DNA of 64,000 nt, from contig NC_077222.1 of NCBI RefSeq assembly GCF_024763615.1, positions 107,665,417-107,729,416 on the forward strand, in the 5' to 3' direction. Shown piece after piece: positions 24,855 through 37,444 of this stretch (the first letter of the stretch is position 1; each line of letters starts with the position of its first letter). The stretch is from Phlebotomus papatasi (taxonomy: Eukaryota; Arthropoda; Insecta; Diptera; Psychodidae). Made by a program: the position numbers and the translations under genes. Below the pieces are notes generated by a model. It had not been told where the DNA came from. It did not search any database and saw only the letters and a list, made by a program, of their open reading frames with translations.

Positions 24855-25474
24855 AGAGAAGCATCATGTGGTGCGATGTGATGAGGAAAACTTGGAAAAT
24901 CTACAATAGAAATTTTGGCACAAAATCACACTAAAAACACACACACAAGATGTGAACAAGAAAAATGTTTATAGTTTGCATGAAGCAATTCTAAATAACA
25001 TAATAGCATACAGAGAAAACGTGCTAAAATATAGATTGAGGGAGAGAAGTTTATTAGAAAAAGAACCATTATGTATAAAATTATTACACATATTTCAAAC
25101 AGATGTTGCAATAATTTTTTTTGCTGTCCTCTCACTCTCTTTCATCTCAACTTTTTTTTTTAAATATCTTTTTACTAGTTCTTCGGGGGACTTTAAAATC
25201 ATTTTGCTCTATTTTATTATTTATTTATTTATTCAATGGCACAAACATTCATTCACAAGTGTTATTTGAGACACTATTTACACCCATTTCATAAGCATAT
25301 ACACTATCGGTGAACTACATACATTTGGGAATAAAATTATTTTAGATCTAGAGAATCTTTGGCTCCATATAGACTTTCGCCCATAGTGTATCATATTAAA
25401 GTGAAATAAATTATCCGCTATGAACCCATCAATATTAAAAGATGCTATTCCAACAAAAAATAATCATCTGTTTT

Positions 25475-26020
25475 TAGCACATAATTGTTCTAAAATGCTT
25501 CTGTTTTATCGACTGTGTTGGTTCCTGTCTCAACTGTTTTTCTCAGTCCTCGCCGTGTTCTCTACCGAGCAGTTGTAACAGACTCTAACGGCGTTATCAC
25601 ACTTGAACATTAAAATTTTAATGTGATTCACATTAATTGTCGCTTGTGAGCGTCCAAATATGTTATTTGTGTCTTTGAGTCACTTAATATTTGGGGTTTT
25701 TCTATTTATTGATAAAGAAGTGGACTTGACCTGCAAAAATAAGTTTAAATTTACCTAAAGCATAAATATTTTTCACATTAAAAAATTAAAGAGAAAATCG
25801 CATTAATGCTATAAATCAATTTATATCAAATTTTGCGGGCCAAGTCTACCTTTTTATCAACAAATAGATCAAATTTTGAATATAAAATGATTCAAACACA
25901 CAAATTACATATTTGGACTGTCACCAGCGACAATTAATGTGAATCATATTAAAATTTTAATGTGCAAGTGTGATAACACAGTAATACAAAAAAGCACTTG
26001 AGAACAATAGTGCTAAAAAA
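25475..26020. repeat. Isolated copy of the foldback-array unit, split by a MITE
   Basis: The left part (TTTTAGCACATAATTGTTCT, then TGCTTCTGTTTTATCGACTG and GTTCCTGTCTCAACTG) and right part (AATACAAAAAAGCACTTGAG, then AACAATAGTGCTAAAAA) together match one unit of the 17974-19845 array. The roughly 390 bp between them is a different transposon (25590-25981). Confidence 0.75.
25590..25981. mobile_element. Foldback MITE, TTATCACACTTG family, copy 1
   Basis: Long inverted arms (about 170 bp each) start GGCGTTATCACACTTG at one end and CTGTGTTATCACACTTGCAC at the other. Shared interior blocks include ACATTAAAATTTTAATGTGA and GACAATTAATGTGAATC. Copy 2 lies inverted at 40614-41017. Non-coding. Confidence 0.85.
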
Positions 26021-26407
26021 CGTGTTCATTTTTCATCGGACTAGCACAATAAATTAGTAGGGGCTGCAAGATTTTTAGCATTTTTAATAAATTCCGTCAG
26101 GGAAAATCAAATTTGGTAGACTATTACATTTGGATTATAGCTTCAGCATACCTTTTAGATCAGAAAAGTTTCATGAAATCGAAATTCGCGTCCTTTTATT
26201 TCTCAAATGTAAATAACCCACAATCCTATTCCACAATCCCACTCTCTTTCACACTCAACTTCTTCTTTTTTTTAACATCACAACAAATTTAATTTAGTTA
26301 AATTCAATTTAAGGTTGATCGAATCGGACAGACATACGTAATATATTTGTAAAAAGGATCTGTATGTATTATACGGGCTTCAGACCTCAGGCTTAGCCAT
26401 GGCTTGA

Positions 26408-26631
26408 CCCTCTAACAGTTTCCAAGTGTCAAGGCACACATCGAAAACACATTTTACTGCATTTAAATTTAAATTTACTCCATTTATTTACATTTTCTTT
26501 CAGGAGAAATGACTGTAAGATTATAACTAAATGGACAAAAACAACTTTAAATCAATAGAAAATTTGTAATCGCAGTAAATGTGAATTTTTTGATGATCGT
26601 CTTGAGACAATCTTACCTGATAGTCATAGTC
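26408..26631. mobile_element. piggyBac-like MITE, CCCTCTAACAG family, decayed copy
   Basis: Inverted relative to the complete copy at 30950-31172. Shared blocks are CCCTCTAACAGTT, TGTCAAGGCAC, AAACACA and TTTGTAATCGCAGTAAATGTGA. The left flank reads TTGA, a decayed TTAA, and the right terminus is mutated. Confidence 0.7.
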
Positions 26632-28490
26632 AAGATATTTTAAAAAATTTAACTTAGGATTGGATTATTAAAGACAAATGACCTAATAGATTCTGAAAGA
26701 GCAATAAAATTGGTTGCCATTTAGGATTCTGAGACCTTCCGGAACTGGGCTAAATCTCTATTCTGAAAACCACTTTAGGGTAAGGCATTTTAAAAAGGTT
26801 CAGAGTATTAATTTTCGGTTAGAGACTGAAGGAAGAGGGGATCTTGGCGATTTGAACTATATTTCTCAGACTTTGACGGACGAGGATTTGTGATGATGCG
26901 ATGGTTAGGTCGTCACAAAAAGCTCGGAAGAGCGAACATTTTACTTGTTAACGGACAGCCCCGAAGGTAGCTCAACGACCCTCTTTGTATTGTAAAATTT
27001 GTATTTCGATTTAATAACATTTTTCTAATCTAAATGGTGTGCTGAAAACATTATAAAATTTATGTCAACTGGTCGTCACAGCAAAAAATGCTGCTTTTTT
27101 TAGCTAGCTAGAAATTTGTATCTGCAATCGTAGCAAACAATACGTCTTGACGAGTCGTTAACAATAAATGTTGATACAAAGGAAATGCATTTAGAACAGT
27201 TTCATTTTGAGAAGACATTGCGTGTGTATCCTACTGTTTTCACTCTTATTCTTCTTTTAGGCGTCACTCCAAATTCAATTTAGCTCAATTCAAATTTAGA
27301 TTTTGAAAGAATGCGACAGACATATTATGGAAAATGTTTGAGAAAAGGGTGTTAATTTTATTTTCATGCAATTTTCCAAAAGGTATTCCGCATGCATAAA
27401 GATTTTCTTGATTTAAAGAAGTTGAGGATGTACAAGTAAAATTTTCCTCTGATAAAAATGCAAGAAAGTACCTCGGATGGCACAGTGTACTTGCTAAAAT
27501 GGGTTGTTTTCAGTAATTAAATTTCATGATAACAACTAGAAAATCTCGAGAACAGTGTTACGAATTTATTTATTATTTGTAAACTGAAATTTATAATTAA
27601 AAACAGTCAATTCGATAATGGAAACAGTTTGAATAGAGAAGTTTAGATGTAAAATATTCAATATGAATATTTAATTTGAGTCAGAATAATTTAATCTAAA
27701 TCATTATTTCTATATAAATGCAGGAATTATCTATCGTACTAATGAAATCTATGTAGTACGTTGACGCAAGAAAATTCTGATTCATCCTTATACACCAGAT
27801 GTCAATCTAATAATTTTAATTAAAGTTTCTGTTATGAACAAATTCTTAGTCAGATTCGCAATTTACTGTATGAGTGATGAGTTTCGTTTAATTGTGAATA
27901 ATTTAAATAAGAATAAAATTTTGCAACGATTTACGACTAAATCTATTTAATTTTTAATTTTATACAAAATTACTGTCAAGCAATATTGATTTCTAATATT
28001 TTATACATGAGGTAATGTTCTCAAATTTAGTATCTCTCTTCAAAAACTTGTCGTATTTATATTTTTTTCTTTAAGAAAGTTTTTATTGACTTACTGCTTT
28101 TAAAAATAATCCTTCAAAGTCCCATATACGATGGGATTTTATGTGACTTTCTCCGCAATAAATATTTTACACTAATATGCGCTCGTACATTCTGGAATAA
28201 TTCTCAAAGCCATTTCGCCTTTCCTGAAGAATCCGTTACAGAATAAATTTTGCAGTAACAAAAAGAGTCTCCTCCTCAATGGAAACTATACAATAATTCT
28301 TTTTCTTCCTTTTCCAATAAATTGCAATTAAAATGCCCAAAAGAGACAAATTTGGCACTCACGGATTTGTGTGGGGAGCAAGAAATCGTCGTTACAATAT
28401 CGAAGCATTTTCACATCTACAAATACCAATTCACCCACAAATTGCTCAATAACATTTTATGAGTGTGCAAATGAAGATTAGGGGGAGGCT

Positions 28491-28634
28491 TTGATGTTTC
28501 GCACATACGCTACCATCGGACACTTCGAATTTCTCCGGTATTACTTTATAACTTTCACTGATGGCTATATATTTTAGTAGCTAGTCTTAAATCACACCTT
28601 TCCTGAAAAAATTGGGAGTCTAATCCTTTTCCCC
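28491..28634. mobile_element. Possible TA-flanked MITE
   Basis: The interval is bounded by TA at 28489-28490 and 28635-28636, with GGGGGAGGCTTTGATGTTTC at the left and TTTTCCCC at the right. The left end resembles the element at 14700-14870. Terminal similarity is short, so this call is weak. Confidence 0.35.
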
Positions 28635-30949
28635 TAGTTTTAGGAAACAAAAATTAAAAACAGGTCCAAAACTGTAATTTTGCTGTGCAATATTTCATAC
28701 GATTGTGCACAATTAATATCACTTTTCTGAAAAACTACTATCACACAGGGTAGAAGGGTTATTAGGAATCAGATTTAAGTAAAAATCTTTTAGGCTGAAC
28801 AGGCACTTTTTGTGGGTGGAACAAAATTCACAAACTTGACTCAGATTCATCGATCGCACATAGAAGACATGGCTTCTCTCACATTTTCCAAGAAACTTCA
28901 TTTTAGATGCGATCCCTCATATTCACATCTATTGTAATCTACCGATTTGATCCACCACTAAAAAGGAAAACTTAAAAATCGTAAAGTTGATAAACAAGAA
29001 GTAATTTGACTCAAATAGGTTGCAGTTGAGTAATTATTAAGCAATTTTGCATTTCTTTGATATAAAAATATTTTTCAAGCTTGCACAAACTGAATGTGCA
29101 ATGAAAGAATCACATCTACAATAAGCTCACACAGTTTACAACTGGTTTTTGACAATCTTTGACATAACCTCACTATTGTGTTGTTTTTCATGTCAAAGAA
29201 AAGAAATTGTCCGTGAGAAGCTGTTTTGTGAAAATTTTAGCTTGTTCACCTGCTGAAGCTCAATATCTGTGCTAAATCCCGATTCCTGCAGCTGCAGGAA
29301 CAGGGAAATCTTCAATGATGCGCATTCAAAGGTTTTTGTGCATATCCGGCTCCGTGGAGGAATGGTGGAATCTTGTGTGGTCTTCTCGCTTGCAAAGTTT
29401 TAGTCAATTTTTAGCTTTAAAAACTTATTGATTCGTGTAAATTTGGTGATATTTGGACTTTTCAAGAAAGTATTCATCAGATTTAACCGTTTCCGGAGTG
29501 AAATTCTCGTAGAATCAAGCAAAAAAATGGTTTTTAATGTCAATAAAACATCTCTCATAAAAGTTCCAAAAAAGTGATATTAAAATGTTTTATTCCTTAT
29601 AAAAATGGTTTAATCAAGTAGATTAGAGTTCCCTTTAAACAATGATGTGCAACTTTTAGTGTCCGGTGCAAAATTTACGGTGAAAATGGGGTGTTCAATG
29701 ATGGCGTGAATCGTGTGCGATAATAGAAACTTGATTCATCTATCGGACAAATCGCCATTCAATTTTCATTTTCCTCTGGAGGAAAATCTAAGGATTTCCT
29801 GGGATTTTGTTTGGTGGGATTATGAACCTTATAAGTAAGACATTTTTTTGGCATAGTTGGAGAATCCATACGGTTTGCATGGTAGTCAGAAAAAATCACT
29901 GAACTTGAACATCATTTTTGTGTGCGAAAGTTCAAAGCCTCCCCCTATATCCCGCTGGAATAAAAATTTTATTGCATTCTCCAGTCTATTGATGGAATTC
30001 TCCAGTGATATTTTGCATTTTTTCTGCAGAAAACATCCGGAAAATCTTCATATGGCCGCAAAATTTTAAACGCAGAAAAAAAATATTTGTCTTTTTGGAG
30101 CTTTCGCTCTTTTTTTCTTCAATAACTTTAAATGCTCTTTCGCCGTTGTATATTTTTCCATTGAGCCCTCGCACATTTTTTGGGATTGTGTGTGTGTTTT
30201 GGAAAATAATATTTATTTTTCAACATCTCCATTGACTCCCAATCTTGGAGAAGTTTTTTTTCTCTCTCTAAGCCACATCCCCAAAAAGGAAGTTGCAATA
30301 TATGGAAGAATCATATTTACAAGAGATTCATGGGCTTTAAACGTTAAGCTGCAATGAAAATTGCGAAATCTGCTGAAAAATTCGTGGTAGAGGGTGTGCT
30401 AAATGAGTAAACTTTTGTCTCTTTTTTTTTTAATTATTTGTAATTAAATTAACTATGAATGAACAAAAGATTTTTTCATTGTATTTGGTACAGAACTGAA
30501 AGTTTAAAGATACACCAATTACAATGATAAATCTATGCCTTGTTAACTTTAACAGAATTATTTTTGTGAAGTTACACAAATGTGTACTTCAAGTAAATGT
30601 GTAAATTTGCAAAAATGTGTAATTTTTGTGTACTTCTATACGTAATGTCTATATACATTTGGTGTAAAATTCGTGTAATTTTTCTAAAATTGTGTAGTAC
30701 AATTTTAGAAAAAAATAGCAACTGATTACACAATTGTGTACATTCTGTTACACAAATTACAAAAATATTATACAAAATGTGTAGACATTGCGTAAATGTG
30801 TAGTAATACACAAAAATTAGACATTCATTCAATTTTAAGACGAAAGTTATGATATAATAACCAATATTTTTTTTTACTGTGAGTCATATGAATGTATTTT
30901 TTTACTTGTGCTTTTATTTATTGTGAGTCATTTTGTGGCTTAAACTTAA

Positions 30950-31172
30950 CCCTCTATCAGGTAAGACCGTCTCCAAACGGTCATCACCAAAATCACATTT
31001 ACTGCGATTACAAAATTTTTATTCACTTAAAATTGTTTTAGTGCATCTAGTCTTAGTCTTACTGACATTTCTTCTGAAGTTAAATGTGAATAAACACAGT
31101 GTATAGCCAATTTTAAATGCTGTAAAAGTGTGTTTTTGATGCGTGCCTTGACACGTAGTAACTGTTAGAGGG
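30950..31172. mobile_element. piggyBac-like MITE, 223 bp, TTAA flanked
   Basis: It starts CCCTCTATCAGGTAAGAC and ends ACTGTTAGAGGG, with TTAA at 30946-30949 and 31173-31176. TTAA target sites with CCC termini are the piggyBac hallmark. Non-coding, so mobilised in trans. A decayed inverted copy lies at 26408-26631. Confidence 0.8.
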
Positions 31173-32250
31173 TTAATAACTAATGATTTTTTTTTAATTA
31201 GAAGTAATCACATTGCTAAAAAAATATCACATTCACAATACTGAGAGGTTAAGTGTTACAGCAGCAACACGAAATGAGGGTTGTCACAAGTAAAGTCCAA
31301 CACTCGAATCAACCGAGCCAAGCAACTCTCAGATGAGGCTTGGGGTTACGCCCGTGGCTTGTTTCAACACTCATGAGGTTATTTTCAAGCCTCATCGAGT
31401 GTGAGGATGATTGTTTTAAACCTTATTGAGTATATATGAAAGCCTTACGTTTCTGTCATTATTTTTTGACAACACCATAAATTTAAAAAAAAATGAACAA
31501 TTTTCTATTTTGTTTTCTTTTCGTTATTTTCAATTTCTTTATATTGCCTTATAATCTCTTTACTTTAATTAACTTTTTTAATTTACTTTATGTTTTATTC
31601 TTTCTCTTTGAACTCAAGGACCTTAATTGCGAGACTCTCAATGAAACATTCCTAAGCACATTTCTATTTGATTAAGTGTTTTGATACTGTGGAAACGTAT
31701 GTGAAAACGGGATTGAGATGGACAAGTTGTACCTTTTGGAAATTAAATGCATATTCTGTATTAATTTTTCCAACGGAAATTATCTCGACTGAAGTATATC
31801 GAAATTAAATGGAATCTTTTAGTGAAAAAATAAATAATTTGAATACGTAAATAAAAGAAATAAACTTATCGTATGTGTCTTGAATTATCATAAAAAAGAG
31901 GTGACAAAGCGACCGAGATTTTGCAGGCTGTTCGAACTCCCGAGAAATAGATTTGTCTTATATTCTTTTTCACATTTTTAGGATGCATCTAAGATTAATG
32001 GCGATTTAAATTTCCTAATTTCTTAAAACTGCCTTGTTGATACTTAAAAAATCATTATCATTTTAATTTTAATTAGATAATCGACCAAATTGGGTGGAAA
32101 TTATAGGTTTTTTGACCTCGAAGAATTGAAGATGGCGATTTTTCCGGTGAAAGGTGTCGCAGGGCGAAATCTTCAGCTGGACTACCTCCAGAACCTCCAG
32201 AACGTATCGAAAAATTTTGAAATAAGTCAAAAAATCATGTTTTAAGTCGG

Positions 32251-32333
32251 GACAGAAAGGATAGGGGTAATTTGGGAAAAAAGACAGAAAGGGTAGGGGT
32301 AATTTGGGGAAAAAGACAGAAAGGGTAGGGGGG
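32251..32333. repeat. Tandem repeat, unit 32-33 bp, about 2.5 copies
   Basis: GACAGAAAGGRTAGGGGTAA followed by TTTGGGRAAAAA is repeated head to tail. No gene overlaps it. Confidence 0.75.
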
Positions 32334-32388
32334 TTTCCGAAGATCGAAAGTCATTATCTCCTTCCGTTTGGAATCCAAGGGGGGGAAT

Positions 32389-32816
32389 TCTGTAACCCTG
32401 TGAAGTGATCACCTGTCAAAATGGGTGAACGCTTCACTAAAGTGATCGCAAAAGAGATTCTGTAACTGCGATACCTTCACGTGAAGGGATCACTTTTAGG
32501 TTATGTTTTTCACTTGTCAATTTTTCGGTGAAGATGATGTTATCACTCGGTGAAGCCAATGAAATTTTTTTTCATAATCAGCTTGAAAAACAGCACTACA
32601 TCATTTCTAATACTCAATTCTAGTGTTTTCCATTGTTATTTAGTTCAAATATTGATGAAAATCTTAAATTTAATAAAATTTTCAACACATTTCCCCTCTC
32701 TGCTTCACGCAAAGTTACAGAATAACTTTTCTAGCAGTCGTGAAGAGAAGCCTGTGAACCTTTCACTAGTGAATCGTTCACTAGTGAAGCGTTCATCGAG
32801 TTACAGAATTCCCTCC
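32389..32816. mobile_element. MITE with GGGAATTCTGTAAC ends and CACTAGTGAA interior
   Basis: GGGGGGAATTCTGTAAC at the left returns inverted as GTTACAGAATTCCCTCCC at the right. Subterminal motifs GTGAACGCTTCACTA and TTCACTAGTGAATCGTTCAC repeat within each end. The terminal 14 bases match the 53297-53518 family, although the interiors differ. The frame 32550-32987 is largely element sequence. Confidence 0.72.
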
Positions 32817-32996
32817 CAGGATCGTGTGAAGTTGAAACAAAAATGGGATGATGGAAACTACTCTCACGTGGAGTTCGAGCAGTTAAAAAAAATCTCTCTA
32901 AAAAAATTACGATTACTCTTTTTTTGTCGAATTTCCTCATTTTACGATATTTTTCCTAACAAAGTACTTAAAAATTTTGCCATGTAGGGTAGTGGT

Positions 32997-33220
32997 ACAA
33001 GTTGGACAATGATGGTACAATTTGGACAAGGCTTTTCGTCTTGATAAATTTAGTACTTCATTTTTATTTGTATATTTTTAATGCTTTAGTTTTATAATTT
33101 GGTTCCTTGAGCTTTAAAACAAATTTTGTACTGTATTTATCAAGAAAAAAAGCCATGTCCAAATTGTACCGGCGAATTGTCCAACTTGTAACACTAATTC
33201 CAAATTATATCACTTTACCC
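32997..33220. mobile_element. TA-flanked MITE, GGGTAGTGGTACAAGTTGGA family
   Basis: Inverted ends (GTACAAGTTGGACAATGATG against its mirror CGAATTGTCCAACTTGTAAC) are flanked by TA at 32995-32996 and 33221-33222. Non-coding. Confidence 0.78.
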
Positions 33221-33349
33221 TAGGCGATTGTTATATCCCTCTGACAAACAATTACCTATTAGTGTTATAAATCTATCCTTTTAGAATTTAGACTAATACT
33301 ACGCAGTAGAAATTAGTTGAATTTTCCTGAGTTAAATTCCTAAAAATGC

Positions 33350-33860
33350 AAGGATAATCGTAGTAATCGTTCACAGTGAATATAAAAAATTACTAAGGTT
33401 ATCTTAGATAATAGACGTAACACTTATAGTAATAGTATTTACAAGAATGATTGTAGCAAAAAAAATATTTTTTTTTAATGTGAACATTTATTTTACAACG
33501 ATTCTCTATTGAAATTTCAACTCTTCGGTTCAACATTACAACGATTGATCGTTGTATTTTTAACATTTCACTTTGTATTTACTATGTCAACTGATTTCAA
33601 ACAAGTAGAATATATTTTATAAGATTCCACTGTCAGTTAAGAAACTTATTCTTTTTTACGATATTCGTGTTACTTCCATTATACAGGATAATCGTAGTAT
33701 TTTCACTCACATGTTACTGTGTTAAAAGGTTTCCAACGAGTATGTATAGTTAGACTCTACTTTCGGCTGAGAAATGAATACTTTTCTTCGATAATTGTGT
33801 TATTTCTATTACATAAGATAATCGTAGTACATTTTACAATGAATATTAACTCACATCGTA
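33350..33860. repeat. Degenerate tandem repeat with ATAATCGTAGTA
   Basis: GATAATCGTAGTA occurs near 33353, 33688 and 33809. The last two lie about 121 bp apart within clearly similar 120 bp segments (TTCGTGTTACTTCCATTATA against TTGTGTTATTTCTATTACAT). It is old, diverged and non-coding. Confidence 0.55.
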
Positions 33861-36800
33861 CTATGTGTAACATACAATTAAAATTTAATTGAGTTTTTCT
33901 AAAAGTTCTTTCGTTCTATTTTAATTATGATTCAATTTTTTACAAGCAATTAAAGTACCTCAATTAAAAGAACCCAGAAGAAAACTAATTAAATGTTTAG
34001 CGAAATTTTGAATTCTAAACTTAAAGAAAACACCAAAGATTCACGACGTAATATTGGGTGCTAAAAAGACGAAGAATAAATTGTGCAATGCACCAAAATT
34101 TAATATTTGGCATTCAATTTGAGAAGTTTTGTGGGCATTTGAGCATTTACGCGAATCTTTCCATCTTCTTTCCTCCTTTTAGCAATTGGTAGAAAATCCT
34201 ACACCACATGGTCACAAAAAAAAATTGAAGATGGAACCAGAAAAAAAATCAACAAAAACACATAAATTAATGGTGAAGCTTTATGTTTGCACATTTTTTT
34301 TTGGGGGCCTCTTCTTTCTGCTTTTTTTTTTTGGTTTCGTATCTCCTCCTTTAATCCACACACTCCCAGTTGAAGAAAAAAAAAACGTAGCGCGTTTTTC
34401 TTGCGCTTTTGGTACGAATTGAAGGAAAGAAAAAACTTTATTATTTATTTCCTCCTCCTTTTTGGCTTAATCTCCTTCCTTCGTTTTGGCATTATACGGT
34501 GAGAATGGTAAAAGAAGCCATTGGGATTTCGGGTGGCGGTGTCACGGAATCTACGGAATCTTTTCCTTGAGTCTCTTCATTTTTTTCCCTAAAGAACGCA
34601 CACCGACGCACTGGGTGGGATATTTATTTGGAAAAACTAAACACTGTGTGGTGAATTATTATTTAAGAGCGACCTTGATGATATTAATGGAATGCGCGTC
34701 TCTGCGTCTCGTTGGCTTTTTTTTCTAGTACGAGTATCACCCCAGTGTTTTGTCCCAAAAAACTATTTTTTCTTATTTTTTGGGTCAATTTTCTGAGAAA
34801 TAGCCACAAAATTCAAGAGAGAAGCTGTGGCTTGTGAAGATTCTCTTGAATATCAAAAAGGAGCACGTTTAGTGCCAAAATGCCATGTCTTAATTCTAAA
34901 GTAATCTTGAAGATTTATCTCTGAAAATCCACAGTGAGAAGTGGATAAAAGTGTGGATGGAACTGGTTAAAAAAAAAGTGTGGAATATTTAATTTAGAAT
35001 TTCAATATTGATTATATAACACTTGAACCGACGGTTTTGTCTCTCTTCGCTACTTCATTCTATTTGTGCAGATTTTCTTTTTATTTTCCTACATTTTTTT
35101 TATTTTATATATATTTGCTGCTGTTTATAATGGACATCCGTTTCACATTTTTATTTTTCTATTTTTTTGTCTTTTCGCATTTTGTATTTTTTCATTGAGT
35201 TTCCTTCACCACCCAATTGGGTGGATATATTAAAAAAGAAAAATAGTGTGTGTTTGCCAGGAAGGAAGAAAAAAAAAGTTGTATAAAGAATAAAAATAAC
35301 TCAACAAGTTTTCTCATCTAATCTTCATCATCTTGTTCATCATCTCTGGGTGGAAAATTGCAAAACAACTCTCTACGGAGTATTTTTCTATTTTCCCACC
35401 TCATACTTCTTTGGCTATTGGGAGTGACACCTGTTGGTCCTCCTCATTGACCCACACACCCAGAGAGTGCTTGAATACACAATTTCAGAAGTGGGATCAC
35501 CATATTAATCAGTGTCATATTTCCCACTTTAAATTTACCCTCGAATTAATTGATAAAATCTTTCATCCACCCTCAAGGGGATGGATTTTATTCACTCTCT
35601 ACCTCGCACTCTCTCTCTCTGTAAAAGCACCCATATTCCACATGTTACGTGAGGACAGAATTAACCGCCTGGTAGAAAACGTGCCGCAAAAAAATATGGT
35701 TACAACAAAAAAAAAGGCACAGAGAATAAAAAGAATCAACTTATAAATCACAAGTCACACCTTTTTTCGCGACAGTCACAGGAATGAAATACAAAAAAAA
35801 ATCAATTTAAATGTGTGCTAAAAGAAAGAGTAGCGGGCGTTAAATTCCAGTATCGAACTCTTTTTTTTTGCGCTCTGAGGAGCGGTTTTGTCAAAAAATA
35901 AAAATTATATTTATAAAATATATGGGTGGGAAAATTGAAAAATAACCCACGGCAATGATGTATACATAGGGGAACATGTGATTTGAGATTAGAGGAGCAA
36001 AATTTTCACCATGGTACATTTTCCTCAATCCCTTTTTACCACCCCGCTCTTGGCACCAAAACAGCACCTTATCAAACAACACACATTCACCCAGCACACA
36101 CCTGCAAAAACTCTTTTTTCATCCGTTCAGAAAAAATTTTCGCACCTTGTGTAAATTTTGGCTGTTTGCTCAATTTTGGCGCTGTCCTTGTGACAATTGT
36201 TGAGTGATATTTTGTAGAATTCTTCATAATACACAAATTTGCACAGTATCCTGATTTTCTGGGCACCAACACTATCAATAATCTCTTATTAATCCTTTTT
36301 GTGCTCTTTTCAATCAAAAGTCAGAGATACTCCTATGTTAATGCTTCAAACTCTGTTGTTCTTTTTTTTTCTACCAGGACTATCTCTTTGATGTCCGTAC
36401 CACTCAAAGTGCGCCAATATACTGAGCGGCGAGTGTCGAATGTAAAAAGTTTGAGCGGCGATATTTGCCGTGTTGTTTTTTCATCTCCCTCATTCTCACA
36501 CCAAATCATCCACAAACTTAAGTATTCGCAAATGTTGGTGCCCCATGTGGCTAAAAATAGAAATGTACTCATGCTTTGGACCCCATTCATTGGTCAACTA
36601 TGATGACATTCACTTAATAACGTGTCCTCATTGGTTGATGCGGCATTTAGTGTGTAAAAAAGCTCTCGCACCATCTCATTCACTCTTACACATGAGACTT
36701 CTTTCAAATGGCCCAGTGTCGTGACTTCTAAACTCCTCAATATTTTAATACCCACAAATTCCACACAGAGAATCATATATATTTAATTTGATGTGGTCGG

Positions 36801-37057
36801 CACTGGTTCCTCGACGCCACTGAGAGTCCAGTATCTCTTTCACTCTCATCGACATGGAGTCTCTTCCATTGAATATATCTTTCAATCTTCTGCCCTGACG
36901 ATTGCTAGCGAATTAGCATTAAATAGCCAAGCACTTTAAATTCAAATAAGCTAAGTGGGTGTGGGGTATGAGGTTCCATCTGGTAAGGAGCTTTCTCACT
37001 AGACACCACTAATCCATCTCCCTCTCACTTAATCACTCTCTCGATGCCATTTTCACC

Positions 37058-37213
37058 GATAAGAGATAAGATTGTCTTGTCAGATGATACCAAGACCACA
37101 ATCAACTATCTCACTTTATCTCCTTTGACATTTGAAGATATTTATTACTCTCACTTTAGGTATAGCTATCAATAGAATAAACTTCTTCGGCAATGCCGCT
37201 TGGTGTTTTATCT
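37058..37213. promoter_or_regulatory. Cluster of GATA-type sites upstream of BCKDHA
   Basis: WGATAR-type cores occur at 37058-37063 and 37065-37070 (GATAAG, plus) and at 37116-37121 and 37208-37213 (TTATCT, minus), within 390 bp upstream of the BCKDHA start. In insects such clusters are common in gut and fat-body control regions. Function here is inferred only. Confidence 0.35.
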
Positions 37214-37444
37214 CTCTCACACCACTTCGCAAAAAAAGCTTCCAAATGATCGAGAGTTAAAAAAGTTTACTTGCTTATGTCACATGTGCCACTGTTATCT
37301 GTATTTGTGAATTTTGTTGTCAAAAGAAGCACGGCTTATCATTAACGTGTATTTCGTTGTATCATTCTCATTGTGCCATTGCCAATAGCTCGAGATATTT
37401 CGGTTGCTTCCGACAATTTTCCCAGTTCAGTAAGAAAAGTGAAA

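Larger units (their letters stand above)
21618..37444. other. Long gene-free interval between Atf3 and BCKDHA
   Basis: I found no host coding exon in about 15.8 kb. It holds at least seven transposon copies, short tandem repeats (22012-22067, 23929-24000, 32251-32333), a poly-C run near 23797-23809, a G-rich run at 24827-24854 and homopolymer-rich AT DNA. It probably also contains upstream non-coding exons and the promoter of Atf3 (minus strand), and near 36.9-37.4 kb the promoter of BCKDHA. The largest frames (22896-23402, 32550-32987, 35333-35746) overlap MITEs or look random. Confidence 0.6.

Noticed and set aside
31493..31675. Hydrophobic 60-codon frame resembling a membrane peptide
   Set aside because: Product of a T-rich stretch (many Phe/Leu/Ile codons); no conservation evidence.
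35333..35746. 137-codon plus-strand frame near the BCKDHA promoter
   Set aside because: Mixed low-complexity translation with no domain; looks random.
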